In this document: positions 21,008 to 30,485 of the stretch, piece by piece
How positions within the stretch are numbered: the stretch's first letter is position 1
Layout of the letters: every line of letters begins with the position of its first letter
From: Aurantiochytrium sp. KH105
Taxonomy: Eukaryota > Sar > Bigyra > Thraustochytrida > Thraustochytriidae
Length of the DNA: 64,000 bases
Direction of reading: 5' to 3'
NCBI GenBank assembly: GCA_003116975.1
Contig: BGKB01000036.1
Span: 310,001 to 374,000, forward strand
Program-made: the position numbers and the translations under genes
The notes under the pieces: generated by a model
Databases searched by the model: none
What the model was told of the DNA's origin: nothing
The model's input: the letters and a program-made list of their open reading frames with translations, nothing else

Positions 21008-22525
21008 TCAAATTAAGGGCGGACATTGTACATTGCGAAGCGTGCGGAAAAGCCGCTGGAAAAATTCGCGTTGGTCCGTAGTGCTGTCAGGAAATGGGAC
21101 AACCGAAAAGTGATCGTGGCGCTCATTCATGAGCACGGTATATTGTCCTGGCGCAAAGCCAAGCTTGCGATGGGCCGCGTCAAGGTCTTCTTCGCGAAGC
21201 GTAGAGTTGCTCTCGAACTGCGCGAAGGCGTTACAAAGGCCATCACCGCCGCTCTCGATATACTCTTTGACGGAAAAGGCGTCCTCATGATGCTTTTCAG
21301 CGAACTCAATAGCATACTTGGACGCAAAGACGCGCTTGGCCAAATGATAGACCCAAAAATCGCGGAGAAAAAGGGTGCCACGCCAAAGAAACGAAGACTC
21401 TTCTGTTGCCGGTGCTACTGCTGTTGTAGCCGCTGCAGCTGCTGCACCCTCTATTGGTGCGACGTCGTCGCTCGCCAGGAGAAGCGCCGCTTCCTTGGTC
21501 TCGGTAAGTCTTGCAACAGGCTCGCCCACCTGCCGAGGAATGTCGGTGTTGGCAGCGGCGGCAATTGAGTAGTCGTCGTCGTCGTCGTCAGAGTCAATCT
21601 CACTGCCGCTGTGCGACGCCGTGGTCGAAGATCCGGAGGAGAGCGAAGTGACGGACCGAGGGCGAAAGAGCTCACGGGTATTACCAACAAGCGAATAGTT
21701 CAAGAGGTTCTTTTTGTTGGCCACAAAGTTGAACTCGGTATGATGCGGGTCCTTGGCGACAGCTTGCGCGATGCGCTCATTCCATTCAAAGGCTGCCTGA
21801 ATCGTCATGTCATGTGCAGCATTGTCCCTTGCGCAAACAGCGGGCGTGCCGCCGCCATTGCTGCCGCCGAGCAAGCTGTAGAGAAAGAACTTGAGACCCT
21901 TTTCCTCCACGTCCCATTGCGACATCCCAAAGTCGAAAAAAGCGTCAAGGCCGGTCTTGTGGCAAAAGAGCTCGTAAAAGTGCACCGAGAGACCGAGCAT
22001 GTAGCCCGGACTGAAGCGATGCACGGGTTTACTCTCATTGTGGTCCTCGGATGCGCCCAGCTTATACGTGAGCAGAGATCCTTTGAGCGGCGAGCTCAAG
22101 GTTGTGGTGCTTCGCACCCAGGCCGCCGAGGTTCCGACGCCAAAATAGTCCGTCGCCACGAGGTACTTGAAGACGCGCACCGTGTTGCCGCCAAAGCTGT
22201 GGCCCACCACGTGTATTGGGTGTTCTGCCGACCAGGCGGCGTAGGCTGCTGATCCGGTGTAGTCCTTGCCAAAGCGCGCGTGGCCCGCCTCCGCCGCGTG
22301 AGCTTCGCCGTAGTCAACTCTCGTGCCCAGAATCCGCGCGAACATCTCGCAGGCGCGGTCGAGCGCGCTGCCCACGCACGACACGGGCACGACGAGCACG
22401 GGCGACTTCTGCGTCGACAGGGCCGCCGCCTCGCCCCAGTACCTCTCGCACCACGCCTCATTGTTCGGCCCCAGGAAGCCGCTCACGAGCACCACGGGGC
22501 ACGCCTCGCTCGCGCTCGCCGCCAT
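21008..22525 (-). CDS. Triacylglycerol lipase of bacterial (Staphylococcus/Geobacillus-type) family
   Basis: 505-residue alpha/beta hydrolase. The N-terminus VVLVSGFLG...YWGEAA gives the oxyanion-hole loop; VGSALDRACEMFARILGTRV and DYGEAHAAEAGHARFGKDY are family hallmarks. The nucleophile is Ser110 in HVVGHSFGG, followed by the typical STTTLSSPLKGS. The likely acid is Asp428 (SGGDGLCNAF) and the likely base His472 (NERHDHFSVV). Bacterial family members are about 390-420 residues; the excess is an inserted Ser/acidic loop (residues about 285-375, with a run of Asp). There is no obvious signal peptide, unlike the secreted bacterial enzymes, so it may act inside the cell on storage lipid. That role is inference. 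Confidence 0.85.
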   Translation of the reverse strand: MAASASEACPVVLVSGFLGPNNEAWCERYWGEAAALSTQKSPVLVVPVSCVGSALDRACEMFARILGTRVDYGEAHAAEAGHARFGKDYTGSAAYAAWSAEHPIHVVGHSFGGNTVRVFKYLVATDYFGVGTSAAWVRSTTTLSSPLKGSLLTYKLGASEDHNESKPVHRFSPGYMLGLSVHFYELFCHKTGLDAFFDFGMSQWDVEEKGLKFFLYSLLGGSNGGGTPAVCARDNAAHDMTIQAAFEWNERIAQAVAKDPHHTEFNFVANKKNLLNYSLVGNTRELFRPRSVTSLSSGSSTTASHSGSEIDSDDDDDDYSIAAAANTDIPRQVGEPVARLTETKEAALLLASDDVAPIEGAAAAAATTAVAPATEESSFLWRGTLFLRDFWVYHLAKRVFASKYAIEFAEKHHEDAFSVKEYIESGGDGLCNAFAQFESNSTLREEDLDAAHRKLGFAPGQYTVLMNERHDHFSVVPFPDSTTDQREFFQRLFRTLRNVQCPPLI

Positions 22526-23544
22526 CTCCCTCCGCGGCCCCGCCCGCCCGCGCGCCCGCCCGCCCGTCCGTCCGTCTCCGTGCCGCTGCCGCTGCGCTGC
22601 TGCTCCTCGCCGCCGCTCCTGTCGCTGCTGCCGCCGTCGCTGCGATCGCGGTCTGCCGCGTTACGTTGCGAGGCGGTGCGTTGCGTTGCAGTTTGCGCTG
22701 CGCTCTCGACGCGCCACCGAGGAGGCGTCGCGAATGCTCGCACCGCAGCTCTTGAGTCGCGCCCGACTGTGGGTGGGCGCCGCCCAGACCGGCAAAGCTC
22801 AACGCGAGCTCGGAGCGCAGCGGAGCGGAGCGCTGCCGGCCGGCACGGATGGGCCCGCGGCGGCTGGCAGTGGGCGGCGAGGACGCACGACAAGGCAGCA
22901 GTGAAGACGGATCACCGCGAAGGGAAGGAAGGCGAGGCGGCAGCGGCAGCGCCCGCGATGGAGATGCATGAACCCTCGACAGGCGAGCGCTCGTGCTCGT
23001 GCTCGTGCTCGTGCTCGAGCTCGACTGCGACGCGGCGTCCCTCCGCTGCCACTGCCGAGCGATCCGGCAGCGATAGCTGCTCCGCTGCCGCGCCTCGAGG
23101 GCTGACTCACGTCGCAGTCAGTGACATCGGCGGGCTGGTGGCTGAAAACCTGAGGATGACCACTGACCATGAGCTGCTGTTCGATGGCTTTGTCGAAGCT
23201 GAGAGAAAAGCCGTCCCGCCTTCTGCTAGCTGCTTTGCTGCTGCTGCTAGCTGTAGCTGCTAGCTGTGGCGGCTGCCTGCCTCGCTGCTGCGACCGTTTG
23301 CAGTTAGTTCTACGCAGTACTACGCGCAGACTAGCAGCAACAAGAAGTGCAAGCAGCAGCACAAGCCGTAAACGTGGGAGGGAACAAGGAAGAAAAACCT
23401 TTTTTATTTGATAGGTATAGCCTATGGCCCCAACGAGTTGACCACTGGCACGATCGACCCACCGACATGGGAGATGAAGTGAGAGGCATGGTGTCTCTTC
23501 TTGGACTAATTTTATTGATCACAGAGTGCTGGACGGAGCTGAGT
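22526..23544. other. Intergenic, promoter of the lipase gene
   Basis: Very GC-rich near the lipase start, with CTCGTG repeats (about 22991-23025) and a GCTAGCTG/GCTGCTG patch (23224-23268). Long plus-strand frames here are Arg/Ser/Ala-rich and antisense to the lipase for part of their length. No gene seen. Confidence 0.4.
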
Positions 23545-24621
23545 TTAGTAAATTACATCGCCGCACTTGAAGAGCGAAATAGGATCGACGGAAGCGTACC
23601 GACCGTCGCCGCGACGCGCAAAGCGCTTCGTCTGCACCTTGCGACTGTGCCGGACGCAGTGCCGGTGCGTGAGGCGGACGACGCGGCAGGGGTTTGTAAG
23701 ACGATAACCCTCTGTGCGCAGTTCGGAGAGGAGACGGTTCTCCGCGCCTAATAAGTTTTGCACAAAGTCCATTCGACCGATTACCGCCGACGAAAGTGGA
23801 GGCGCGAAGATGAAGGAATCATGACTCCCTCTGTACTTGAAGCACTCGTTCCACTCCCCGAGCCGCACGCCACAGGGAGCTGGATGTCGACTCGGCGAGA
23901 GGATGATGCGCTTCATTGTCTGGTTGAACATGGCCTTGTTCTCAGGCGTCACTTCGCGCACGCACGATATGGTCTTGCCCAGCACCACGTCAACATTGCT
24001 CACAATGGCAACGGTGCCGCGTCCAAGCACATGATTTGCATATCCAAAGAGGTCTTCATACGTTGGCTGGTGATCTGCTTGCTGGAGACGGACCAAGACC
24101 AACCTTTCCGCCCATTGCGCCATCAATTCCAGCACAAAGGGGTCCTCAAGCGTGACATCTTGAAGCAAAACGTGAACCTTTTTCAGATATTCGTTGCTTA
24201 GATTCTCCTTGATCACACCTTGCACCTCTTGATGCCGGGCCGAGCTGTACTGGCCCTCGTAGTATGAGATGATCAAGTGTCTTCCTGATGTCCACGTCTC
24301 GCGCGCTGGGAGGTCGTCTTCGTTAAACACTCCCCGTAAAATGGGAGGCTCGTGTCGGGTAAAAACCTCTTGCTCGAGTGCGTCTGCCAGTGGCACAGGT
24401 TGCACCTTTTCTGGTTGCACGTCGAGCTGGTACGAGTCCGCCAATGGAAAGGTTTGCGGTTCATCGTTATGCCGAAAGTCGAGCTCGATCGAGACAGTCG
24501 GGCGCAGATCGGCGAGCAAGGTCACCTCGAGGCGCAGGCAGACCAGTACGGTGACGACACTCAGAAGCGCCAGCACCGCGCAGACTGGCCTCATGCCAGA
24601 CAGGCTTGCTTGCCCTCGCAT
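23545..24621 (-). CDS. Type II membrane protein, possible glycosyltransferase
   Basis: 358 residues from MRGQASLSGM, chosen because it is followed directly by a single hydrophobic segment (VCAVLALLSVVTVLVCL, residues about 14-30), the usual type II Golgi anchor. The luminal part has ISYYEGQYSSARHQEVQ, a repeated-sheet stretch KKVHVLLQD, then TVAIVSNVDVVLGKTI and YRGSHDSFIFAPPL. The NxDV and GSxDxxIF motifs resemble GT-A-type transferases (a DxD-like site and the SQDAWIF element), so a Golgi sugar transferase is my best guess. Several cysteines near the C-terminus could form disulphides. The 86 residues further upstream in frame are basic and probably untranslated. Confidence 0.55.
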   Translation of the reverse strand: MRGQASLSGMRPVCAVLALLSVVTVLVCLRLEVTLLADLRPTVSIELDFRHNDEPQTFPLADSYQLDVQPEKVQPVPLADALEQEVFTRHEPPILRGVFNEDDLPARETWTSGRHLIISYYEGQYSSARHQEVQGVIKENLSNEYLKKVHVLLQDVTLEDPFVLELMAQWAERLVLVRLQQADHQPTYEDLFGYANHVLGRGTVAIVSNVDVVLGKTISCVREVTPENKAMFNQTMKRIILSPSRHPAPCGVRLGEWNECFKYRGSHDSFIFAPPLSSAVIGRMDFVQNLLGAENRLLSELRTEGYRLTNPCRVVRLTHRHCVRHSRKVQTKRFARRGDGRYASVDPISLFKCGDVIY

Positions 24622-25926
24622 GGCTCTTGTTTTCCTTGCTGTTCGTTTCGCCCGGCCCTTCCCCACGCGAGACCGCCTGTGTCGCGCGCGGGACCGATCG
24701 TTTGTTCCGCGTTGCGGTCGCGCTGCAAAGCTGCCGAGCGTGCCTCCGCTCGGCAACCCCTCGAGCTCCGTCCGTCGCGGCTCTCTCGCGTAGAGGCGGG
24801 TTTGATGGTCGTCTCGTTGACAACTAGCTTCTTTATTACTCACGGCCGTCCGCAGCCGACAACATGAATAGCGAGTCAACGCGTTGTCCGCTCAAAAGTT
24901 AATCTTGAGGATGGGGTTATTGACGATGGAAGGGGATATGCATGTGCCTCGCAGCTTGTTGATTGACACTGAGCGCAATGGCGCAAGCGTAGAAATGACC
25001 GACCTTGGAAATATCAAAAACTGAAGGGTTGCACAATCTGATCTGTGAGTTCCTTCACGTTTGCGCAGAGCAGAGTCTCTTGCGACGCAGTGACCCGGTA
25101 ATACAGTTCCTTGGCCTGGGTCTGTTTACTTTTGGAACGAGTTGGACGGTTGACAGTGAGGATGCATCCAGATGTTAAGGCTCCTTTCACCCCATTTTAC
25201 GAGAAGCGATTCTGCTTGACGTCACTTAGACGTCACGCATACGGTAATGTAAACTTGTTGCCGATACGAATAAAGCAAAGCAAGAGTGCATTTGCTTGCT
25301 CAAATCGCTCAGCCTTTCTGAACGCGCTCGCTCGATTTGCTTTGTGCATGAATTTGAATCGTGCTTGCCCGAAGTTGTCTGGAGACACGTGTACAGTTAT
25401 TTCAGTCCTTAGCCTAAGAGATACAAACTCTCGACTTCCACCTTGGCTCCCGTACTCATTTCCTCGTTTCAAAAAGAAATGCGGATTTGAAGGTTGTGAT
25501 GTTACGTAGTGCCTACTCGTGTGGTCAACACGGCTCGAAGTAAGCCATGCCTCCCATGCAGATATTGTCCTCATATTTTGCGAACTCTTCTCAATCAACA
25601 CTTGAACTTCACTTTTGCGTTGTGCGCTTGGGCTGGTCACATGGCATTTGTCCTCTTTGTGCATACCCAACAAAAGCTCTTCATCTGCTTTTCAGATGGA
25701 CAGACCAAAAAAATGACCGTTGAAAAAAAGAAAAGAAAAGAAAAAGTCCAAGTCCACCGGGCTAGTGGCCTCGATGGCTGCGCAGTGCCGTTCGCGTGAG
25801 GATCACCAAAGGCATTGGTCTTTGTCCATACAAAGTGGGACTCGCAACGAGACGCGGAGCTTCGCGGGAGTGCGCGTCCCGCGCGCGTCACGAACTAAAA
25901 CGCAGAAAACCTCGGCAACAACCACC
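24622..25926. other. Intergenic, no recognisable gene
   Basis: About 1.3 kb between divergent genes. The left end should hold the promoter of the type II membrane protein gene. A 132-codon frame at 25111-25509 has no family features. Composition is lower in GC than the flanking coding DNA. Confidence 0.4.
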
Positions 25927-26644
25927 ATGACGCAGAGTTTGCGGCGCCTCGAGGCGTAAGTTGCTTCGATATTCCGAAAAAGGGGAAAGCAGGAGAGAAC
26001 TGACACATACACCTCCCGATCGCAGCATCACCTCGGAGGATGCACGTATAGGGAACCTCGGACCAGCGTCATTCTTTGTCATCTGCGTGCTTGCAGCGGT
26101 CATCTTATTATGTTTCTTTTCGAGGTACGTCAACGTGCGCTTTGTTGCAACGAGTTCGAAAAAGTCGCACTCTAACCTTTTATGCTTCTCGCTTGCAGCT
26201 TTATTGATAAACCAGGGCCGAGACGCGGCATGAGGTACGTAGCAAGCTCAGAGCATCATATTTTTCAATTTTTCTCACATGCAACGAGCGCCAAATCAAT
26301 TCAGAATCGGAGCGGTGGTCCTGATCATTATTCCAACACTATTTTTCTCGATGACAACGTATGTCACCGATACTTCACAGATCCTTGACGAGAGGGTGAG
26401 TTTCCGTGCTCTGCAGAGCTGCAAGTTTTGGTGCCGAAAGGTCTTGTTTCTGACGACGCTATGGAATGCGAAAAAAAAGAATGTTGACACCACCCACAAG
26501 CCACGAATGCTCATTTTCGGTCTTTGCATCATCATGATTGTCACCGGTGTAGCCAGTCTCTTTGCCGGGGCTTCAGCACCGCTCACCATGCACAGGCAAG
26601 GACGCAATGTATATTCATTTGCGTCCAAGAGTCAACCAGTATAA
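25927..26644 (+). CDS. Small multi-pass membrane protein, four to five exons
   Basis: Assembled from exons 25927-25955, 26026-26124, 26199-26234 and 26305 onward; phases match and the first introns have GTAAGT or GTACGT donors. It reads MTQSLRRLEA, a membrane helix (ASFFVICVLAAVILLCFF), a short loop FIDKPGPRRG, a second helix (IGAVVLIIIPTLFFSM), and a last helix (MLIFGLCIIMIVTGVASLF). After 26395 the frame may continue unbroken or a 105-base intron (26396-26500, GTGAGT donor, weak AAG acceptor) may be removed; both keep the frame because its length is a multiple of three. The result is about 130-165 residues. I do not recognise the family. Confidence 0.5.
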
Positions 26645-26901
26645 TGCACAAGCCCAAGACGATCACGCCAAGCTGGACTGACAAAATGTCAACATGAAGG
26701 GCTGAACCTGCTAGCTAGCCATGTACACGCGTTGCTTGACTCCACAAGAGCACGCGCAGGAAACTAATGAGGATCTGCCGAGGAGGTGTGGAAATACGAA
26801 CCGATGTGAAATGAAATAAATGTTTTCATCAGGCTTCCAGAAGCGCTTCAGGAATAAAATTTCACTAGGTTTGGAGTCAGTCCGAGTCAGCGAACGCGGC
26901 G

Positions 26902-27732
26902 TCAGACGGTCGATGATGGGTTTCTCGCGCTGAGAAAGTCGCTGATGCGAATCTCGCGAAGCTCTCTTCTCATGCACAAATACTCGCCTGTGGGTAAGAC
27001 ACATCGCCAAATGGTTAGTCCTATTTGAAAAGAAGGCATTGGAATCGAGCAATTCTCTTCAACGTACCGACAACAGCAAGAACAATCATGGATGCGACAT
27101 CGAGCACCCACCATTCCCAATTTGATGGAAAGCCCTCGTACATGGTGCAGAATATGAGATGAAGCAGGTGATTCGTAAAGGCAAAGTCGAGACATTTTTT
27201 TGCCCTCTCGACAATGATGGAGAGAAAACCCGCGCTGCACATAGCAAGTCTCGAATGTGAGAGCGTCGAGCGTCAGCAAGGACTTTCCCATTTCCATAAA
27301 TGACGAATTTATCTCTCTCTTAATTCTTCCACTTGTTGTCCTTTGTGCTTTTGGACAAACGTACCTGACAACTGCGTTGAAGAGAGTCGAGAGGATGATG
27401 ACCCATCCTGTCGGCGCACCTGCATCAACGGCGCGGTACCCAAAGAACTGCGCTCATGCCAGTGCTTGTGAGCCAGAGCAGATCTTCGGCCACGAGCGAC
27501 AGCATAAACTTACCTGCTCGAGCGTGAGCTCGGTACCAAAGATGGCGTGGAACATGCCAAGCAGCATCCCCAGGGTTGTGTACGAGAGGCACTGCACATT
27601 TGTTTCGAACCACGTCAGCAAGTGCAACTCTCAGATCGCGCCCTCTTGTCCCGCCGCGCAACGCACCTGTATCGCGACAATTTGCGCCACGATCAGCTTC
27701 GGGTCCCACTCCTGCGAGCCATAGAACGGCAT
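26902..27732 (-). CDS. SYS1: SYS1 Golgi membrane protein, five exons (159 aa)
   Basis: Coding exons in order: 27667-27732, 27514-27591, 27365-27447, 27068-27234 and 26902-26987. All junctions are GT-AG and the total is 480 bases in one frame. The product starts MPFYGSQEWDPKLIVAQIVA, like the GQFRSYxWDPLLIxxQI start of SYS1. It has the family's KKCLDFAFT near the middle, FPSNWEWWVLD, and the strongly conserved GEYLCMRRELREI near the end. Length equals that of human SYS1 (156). SYS1 is a four-helix Golgi protein that recruits the small GTPase ARL3/ARFRP1 to the trans-Golgi. It is divergent from the ATG4 gene. Confidence 0.92.
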
Positions 27733-28286
27733 CGCGCGCGCGTGCACGCGCTGCACGCGCTCGCGCCGCGCCGCGCCGCGCCGCGCCGCGCGGGCTCCTC
27801 AACGTCCCGCGCAAGCAGGCGCGGCGCCGCTCGGCTCGGCTCGCTCGTCTCCGTCGCGGCCTGGAGCAGCTCGCGCCGGCCGGCTCGCGCCCGAGGACGC
27901 GCCGCGCGCGACGCCCCGCCCCGCCAGCCCGCTCTGCCGCCGCGCGCGACGCAGAGCTCGAGGTCCGCGGGCTCGGAGTTGATGATTCTATCGGTCGAGA
28001 CAGCCTGAGACAGAGAAAGAGAGACGCGGGCCGCGTCGGTTACGCGGCGGCGCGAAACCGCTCGCCGGGCGGTTTCGGCCGCGACAGAGAGAGGGAGAGA
28101 GGGAGGGAGATCAAATCAAACGGAGAAGCAATTTCCTTGCGCGGGGTCTCGCGCGCGCAGCGCGGAGCCGGCACCATCTGGCCGCGGGAGCGCGGCGCCG
28201 GCGCGGCGCCGGTCGTGTCGCTGGGCCAGGCGTGGGTGTACGAAGGCCTGCTCCGCGCCCGGCAGACCGTGGAAGGGCTCGCGGGC
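27733..28286. other. Divergent SYS1-ATG4 intergenic region
   Basis: About 550 bases between the two start codons, very GC-rich with Arg/Ala-type open frames. The ATG4 frame stays open through it without any ATG, so part of the segment nearest ATG4 could be coding if an upstream spliced start exists. Probably a shared promoter. Confidence 0.45.
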
Positions 28287-29942
28287 ATGCTGGGCGCGCA
28301 GCTGGGCAGGGCGCCCGCGACCGGCGAGGACGCCGACCCGGTCTTCCTCTTCGGCCGCAGCTTCGACCTCGCCGCTGCTGCCGCCGCCGCCGCAGCTGCC
28401 GCAGCTGCTGCTGAGACAGAATCCGCTCAGACGCACGTCCACGATAGCAAAATCGGAGCAGGCGGGGGAACCGAGGAGGACGAACTCGAAGTTGGAAATC
28501 ATGCGAAGAACGAGGAGGGCACGCTTTCGACCTCGGGCCATAACGGCGACGAATGGGCACAGTTTCTCGCTGCATTCCGGGCCGTCGTGTGGATGACATA
28601 CAGACGCGGCTTCCTCCCGATGAAGCCGCCTTCGTCCTTCACCTCGGACAGTGGATGGGGATGCATGCTGCGCAGTGCGCAAATGATGCTCGCTGAAACC
28701 TTGGTGCGGCATCTGGGTCGCGAGGAATACGGCCGTCATTGTCCCGCTTCAAACGCTCATCGTAACCTGTTGCGCTGGTTCGTCGACGCTCCCAAGTACT
28801 TTGCGTTTTACTCGATTCATCGCATGACCGAATGCGGTAGACAATTTGGAAAAAAACCCGGAGAATGGTACGGCCCCAATACGGTGGCCCTCGTGCTGCG
28901 TGAGCTTGTCAGCTCGCACAGCCTTCGTGCCTCTGCCAAGAGCAACGCGCCTGCTACAAGCATCCTGGACCGCGACTTTCAGTCCCTTCGCTCCATGTCC
29001 TCGCGCCAGGACATTTCTGTATACATTTCGGACGATGGGGCAATCTACCTTGAAGAGCTTCGCGGTCTCTGTGAGAAAAAGCTCGATGATCCATCGAGTG
29101 GTCAGACCGCTACTGTGGATGCTGATGCTACCAGTGACGGTGAGGAGGATTCTCAAAAGCAAAGCGCCACGCCCATAGGCCAAAAGAAGAGCGTGCCGTC
29201 GTTGGACGACCCCATGCTCCACCCGAGACGGGCGCCGCAGTGGACTTCGGCGCTTTTTCTAATTGTCCCGGTTCGTTTGGGACTACACACTATCAATCAT
29301 GATTACATTGCGCCCCTCATCGAGACGCTCAAGCTGCCGCAATGCGTAGGCATGATTGGCGGCCGTCCTGCGCACTCCCTGTACTTTATTGGCTCTCAGG
29401 GGCAGGATCTCTTGTATCTGGACCCACATACTGTCCAGGTCGCCGCCAACGAGCAAGAGTGCGACAACGAATTCTTTCCTTATCAGGACACTGTCAACAC
29501 GTACCACTGCGCGTCACCTCGGGTGATTCCCGCGCGGGCCATCGATCCGTCTTTGGCAGTGGGGTTTTACGTGAATTCGCCAGAAGAACTCGCTGATCTG
29601 GTGGCCCGCGTTGGTCAATTTCACACGTTTGGGCTGCCTTTTGTTTCCTTTGCAGAGTCTCGGCCCTCCTATGGAGACCTTGATGATGATGACGACGACG
29701 ACGACGACAATGATGGCAGCGCTGGTATGTTCGCCACGGCGTCGGCAAAATGTCGCGCCGAGGCCACACGGCCCAAGCCTCCGCGGCAAGCCAGCAGACT
29801 GAATGCAAATGCAGCAGCGCGCGCCAATGCCCAAGCTGACGCGATCACTACGAATGAGGATGATGCCGAAGACGACGATGATGCAGGCATGGAGACGGCG
29901 TCTGAGGGCTCTGATGGCGGCGACGAGTTCGTTTTGTTGTAA
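28287..29942 (+). CDS. ATG4: ATG4 cysteine protease (autophagy)
   Basis: 551 residues of peptidase family C54. ATG4 trims the C-terminus of ATG8 and later strips it from lipid. Visible: the N-terminal PVFLFGRSFDL element, the catalytic Cys in SDSGWGCMLRSAQMML, the substrate-pocket strand ALFLIVPVRLGL, PQCVGMIGGRPAHSLYFIG, and the catalytic Asp-His pair in LLYLDPHTVQ. Inserts not usual in the family: an Ala run just after the N-terminal element, an acidic linker before LFLIVP, and an Asp run near the C-terminus. The last residues, DEFVLL after an acidic tract, fit an LC3-interacting motif (acidic, F-x-x-L) like that ending human ATG4B. The start is the first ATG in frame. Upstream WVYEGLLRARQ might belong to the protein if a 5' exon exists. 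Confidence 0.88.
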   Translation: MLGAQLGRAPATGEDADPVFLFGRSFDLAAAAAAAAAAAAAAETESAQTHVHDSKIGAGGGTEEDELEVGNHAKNEEGTLSTSGHNGDEWAQFLAAFRAVVWMTYRRGFLPMKPPSSFTSDSGWGCMLRSAQMMLAETLVRHLGREEYGRHCPASNAHRNLLRWFVDAPKYFAFYSIHRMTECGRQFGKKPGEWYGPNTVALVLRELVSSHSLRASAKSNAPATSILDRDFQSLRSMSSRQDISVYISDDGAIYLEELRGLCEKKLDDPSSGQTATVDADATSDGEEDSQKQSATPIGQKKSVPSLDDPMLHPRRAPQWTSALFLIVPVRLGLHTINHDYIAPLIETLKLPQCVGMIGGRPAHSLYFIGSQGQDLLYLDPHTVQVAANEQECDNEFFPYQDTVNTYHCASPRVIPARAIDPSLAVGFYVNSPEELADLVARVGQFHTFGLPFVSFAESRPSYGDLDDDDDDDDDNDGSAGMFATASAKCRAEATRPKPPRQASRLNANAAARANAQADAITTNEDDAEDDDDAGMETASEGSDGGDEFVLL

Positions 29943-30485
29943 GAGAAGAACTAGAAGGCTAAATCATTTTCACATTGAGTTTTTGAGTCGATGGATGGTA
30001 TGTCTCCAAGTCTTGACCACGGCGAACAGAGGAGGAATAATAATACAGACCAAATCGAATTCGATTTCGAAAAGTTCCAAGGCTCTGCTTAGATCTCTAT
30101 CCGAAAATCGAGCTGGTCGTTTGACGACGGGGCCAAAGTCAGCCAGAGCTCAACGCAGCAGCTCGATGTAGCAACTCCGCGCGCCCGAGCGCGTGCTGCA
30201 GTACTTGTTTTCGTTTTGTTTTGGGCTTTCAATTCATTTGTCATTTGTGGCCGCCGAAACTCACTTTCAGACGCAGAGCTTTGCGAGAGCATCCTGCACG
30301 CGCCACTCAAGCTCCGAAACTCCAGCAACAACAAACATCCTACAAGGGAGAAAAGGACTTTTTTTTCTACAGAAAGTCCAGAAAAGTGAACAGTTGTTTC
30401 GAGGAAAAAAATTCAGGGTTCGCGTAAGATTTTCACCAGTTATCTATTCAGCGTGTGTCTACTATTCAAAAAAGGTGAGATAAGA
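29943..30485. other. Intergenic between convergent ATG4 and Sec14-like genes
   Basis: The 3' ends of both genes fall in this AT-richer 540-base spacer. No gene, repeat or RNA structure seen. Confidence 0.5.

Noticed and set aside
22280-23263. 327-codon plus-strand frame
   Set aside because: Partly antisense to the lipase and otherwise low-complexity Arg/Ser/Ala.
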